From Oscillospiraceae bacterium (GTDB taxonomy: Bacteria > Bacillota > Clostridia > Oscillospirales > Oscillospiraceae): 8,947 nt of DNA. The position numbers were made by a program, and so were the translations under genes. Positions within the stretch are counted from its first letter, which is position 1, and each line of letters begins with the position of its first letter. The stretch covers positions 1 to 8,947 of the forward strand of contig JAIEFH010000144.1 in NCBI GenBank assembly GCA_029067025.1, in the 5' to 3' direction. The notes under the pieces are model-generated. The model was not told where the DNA came from, ran no database searches, and saw only the letters and a program-made list of their open reading frames with translations. This document shows, piece after piece, positions 7,301 through 8,947 of the stretch.

Positions 7301-8021
7301 TCTATCCGTTTGTCAGGAGGCGCTGAACCGTGACCCGGTGCTTTACCTGGATCTGACCGAGGCCATCCGCCGCGGGGACGGTGAAGTATTGGGCGCGACG
7401 CCTCATGGGGCGCTGGCGGCCTTTACCAACCTCATCGACGGCCCACAGTTTGGCTTTACCATGTTCGCCGATGATTTGGAGACGGCGGAACAGCTGCTGG
7501 AGCTGCTCCCGGCCGTTCCCGGCTTCATCACCGTTCATGAAACGCTGTATGCCGGCCTTTTGCAAGAGCGTTTCGGTTTTACCGGACTGCGCCCCTGCTG
7601 GCAGGTGGGCTATCTCCGTCCTATGCCCCTTCCCTTACCGGAGCTTGGCGTTGAGGTGCGGCAGCTGGACACCTCCCATCTGCCTACCGTAACAGCCAAC
7701 TATGACTTGGAGGACGAGGAGTATCTGGACTGGCTCATCGGGCGGGGCGAGCTATTGGGCGCGTTCGACGGCGACACCCTTATGGCTTTTGCCGGCCGCC
7801 ACGCCGAGGGTTCCATCGGGCTTTTGGAGGTGCTGCCCCAGTACCGCCGCCGTGGTCTCGCCACCCTGCTCCAGTCCCATATGATCAACTTGGAGCTGTC
7901 CCGGGGGCACATCCCCTACGGGCAAGTGTTTGACGGCAACGAACCCTCCCTGGCCCTCCAACGCGCCCTGGGAATGACCCAATCCAAGGGCCAGCTCGCC
8001 TGGGCTGTCCGGGATAACTGA
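7290..8021 (+). CDS. GNAT family N-acetyltransferase
   Basis: A 243-aa soluble protein. The C-terminal half (about 120-243) is a GCN5-related acetyltransferase fold: LLEVLPQYRRRGLATLLQ (178-195) contains the acetyl-CoA pyrophosphate-binding R/Q-x-x-G-x-A loop at residues 186-191. It is followed by the motif B-like FDGNEPSLALQRALGM (214-229), typical of FR47-like members. The N-terminal half (1-118) has no motif I recognise; it may be a degenerate second GNAT fold, as in other proteins of about 240 aa in this family. The acceptor substrate is unknown. The start overlaps the previous gene by 11 bases, with GGAGGAG (7273-7279) 10 nt upstream, so expression is probably coupled to the activase. 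It uses a different reading frame from both neighbours, so it is not a fused domain. It lies between the two parts of a normally continuous protein, which suggests a linked function or a recent insertion. Confidence 0.85.
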   Translation: MTTDLSVCQEALNRDPVLYLDLTEAIRRGDGEVLGATPHGALAAFTNLIDGPQFGFTMFADDLETAEQLLELLPAVPGFITVHETLYAGLLQERFGFTGLRPCWQVGYLRPMPLPLPELGVEVRQLDTSHLPTVTANYDLEDEEYLDWLIGRGELLGAFDGDTLMAFAGRHAEGSIGLLEVLPQYRRRGLATLLQSHMINLELSRGHIPYGQVFDGNEPSLALQRALGMTQSKGQLAWAVRDN

Positions 8022-8046
8022 CCCAAAGCGAAAGGAAAATTTGACT

Positions 8047-8947
8047 ATGGCTGAATTGGTTTACGATAAGGACGGACGGCTGCTCTTCACCAAGGAGATG
8101 AAAGAAGAGTATACCATTCTCATGCCCCAGATGCTCCCTGTCCACTTCGGGATGTTCCGCCAGCTATTGGTGTTAGAGGGCTATAAAGTAGATATGCTTA
8201 ACACCAATCACCGAGGTATTATTGATGAGGGCTTGAAATACGTCCACAATGACACTTGCTACCCCGCCCTGCTGGTCATCGGCCAGCTCATCGACGCGAT
8301 CAAAAACGGCGGGTATGACCCTCACAAGGTAGCCTTGTTCATCACCCAGACCGGCGGCGGCTGCCGCGCGTCCAACTATATCCACCTGCTGCGCAAGGCG
8401 CTGGAAAAGGCGGGGCTCGAATTCGTGCCGGTGATTTCGGTGAACCTGTCCGGGTTAGAGAAAAACCCCGGCTTCTCTCTTACGCTTCCCCTGATCCGCA
8501 AGCTGATCTACGGCATGATGTACGGCGATCTGCTGGTCAATGTGGCCAATCAGGTGCGCCCCTATGAGCTTACCGCCGGCGACACCGACAGGATGCTGGA
8601 CCACTGGCAAAGCAAGCTCATTGACAGCTTCCAGGCGGGCCGCGGCATGAGCCGCAAGCAGATGCGGGCCAATTTCGACGCCATCCTGGCCGATTTTGAA
8701 ACCATCCCTGTCTCCCACGAGGAAAAGGTGCGGGTGGGCGTGGTCGGCGAGATCTACGTGAAATTCTCCCCCCTGGGCAACAATAATCTGGAGGATTTTC
8801 TTCTCTCCGAGGGCGCCGAACCTGTGGTGCCCGGTCTCACCGACTTTATGATTTTCAAGATCTTCAACCGCGAGGTGGATGTGAACATCTACGGCGGGCT
8901 CTGGGTAAAAAAGAAATTCTGCCAGATATTCAAGGGCTATATTGAGG
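8047..8947 (+). CDS. HgdB-like 2-hydroxyacyl-CoA dehydratase-related protein, 3' end cut by window edge
   Basis: The open frame runs 300 codons to the window edge with no stop. The sequence matches what I know as the C-terminal part of the long clostridial activase proteins: FTKEMKEEYTILMPQMLPVHF (14-34), KYVHNDTCYPA with Cys71, ITQTGGGCRASNY with Cys106, and VNLSGLEKNPGFSLT (132-146). A second lobe begins around 226 with VRVGVVGEIYVKFSPLGNNNLEDFL. Cys71 and Cys106 are in the positions where the dehydratase/double-cubane superfamily holds iron-sulfur clusters, so it may be the electron acceptor of the activase domains encoded upstream. Its own weak ribosome site (AAAGGA, 8031-8036) is 10 nt before the ATG. 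An in-frame TTG at 8041 is an alternative start. The gap from the acetyltransferase stop is 25 bases, consistent with one operon. The family is secure; the function is unknown. Confidence 0.85.
   Translation, partial: MAELVYDKDGRLLFTKEMKEEYTILMPQMLPVHFGMFRQLLVLEGYKVDMLNTNHRGIIDEGLKYVHNDTCYPALLVIGQLIDAIKNGGYDPHKVALFITQTGGGCRASNYIHLLRKALEKAGLEFVPVISVNLSGLEKNPGFSLTLPLIRKLIYGMMYGDLLVNVANQVRPYELTAGDTDRMLDHWQSKLIDSFQAGRGMSRKQMRANFDAILADFETIPVSHEEKVRVGVVGEIYVKFSPLGNNNLEDFLLSEGAEPVVPGLTDFMIFKIFNREVDVNIYGGLWVKKKFCQIFKGYIE

Noticed and set aside
7290..8049. The split of the activase as a sequencing error or simple frameshift.
   Set aside because: The interval holds a full-length GNAT gene with an intact acetyl-CoA-binding motif and its own ribosome site, so a single-base error cannot rejoin the two activase parts.

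Overview
The window looks like chromosomal DNA from a high-GC anaerobic Firmicute, probably a gut clostridium of the Oscillospiraceae type (Flavonifractor, Lawsonibacter, Oscillibacter and relatives). The placement is an inference from GC-rich coding sequence combined with strong GGAGG ribosome binding sites, sigma-A type promoters, and a large 2-hydroxyacyl-CoA dehydratase activase-like protein of the kind found in strict anaerobes. No phage, transposase, CRISPR, tRNA or rRNA was seen.

Layout. Bases 1-2047 hold two genes on the minus strand. A GT-C type polytopic membrane glycosyltransferase (686-2047) is followed, with a 4-base ATGA overlap, by exodeoxyribonuclease III (1-689), which runs off the left edge. 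A 196-bp divergent intergenic region (2048-2243) carries a candidate promoter for each direction. On the plus strand, asnB (2244-4106, glutamine-hydrolysing asparagine synthase) appears monocistronic and ends at a strong intrinsic terminator (4112-4144). The 254-bp gap after asnB (4107-4360) holds that terminator, a GC-rich cluster of tri-loop hairpins (4145-4226), an AT-rich stretch with a separate inverted repeat (4249-4276), and a near-consensus promoter (4295-4323). There is no gene-free stretch longer than 300 bases.

The right half is one apparent operon of three plus-strand genes: a 979-aa protein with two activase ATPase domains and a DUF2229-like region (4361-7300), a GNAT acetyltransferase (7290-8021, 11-base overlap), and an HgdB-like protein (8047 to beyond the edge). 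The first and third genes look like the N- and C-terminal parts of what I know in clostridia as a single protein of about 1,400 aa. Here the protein is split at its linker, and a complete acetyltransferase gene sits between the parts in a third reading frame. This is the most unusual arrangement in the window. The likely biochemistry is ATP-driven low-potential electron transfer from the activase domains to an iron-sulfur partner domain, but the substrate of this family is not known to me.

Two other structures merit a look: a double palindrome embedded in frame inside the glycosyltransferase gene (1529-1570), and the multi-hairpin element after asnB. Both resemble small dispersed palindromic repeats.
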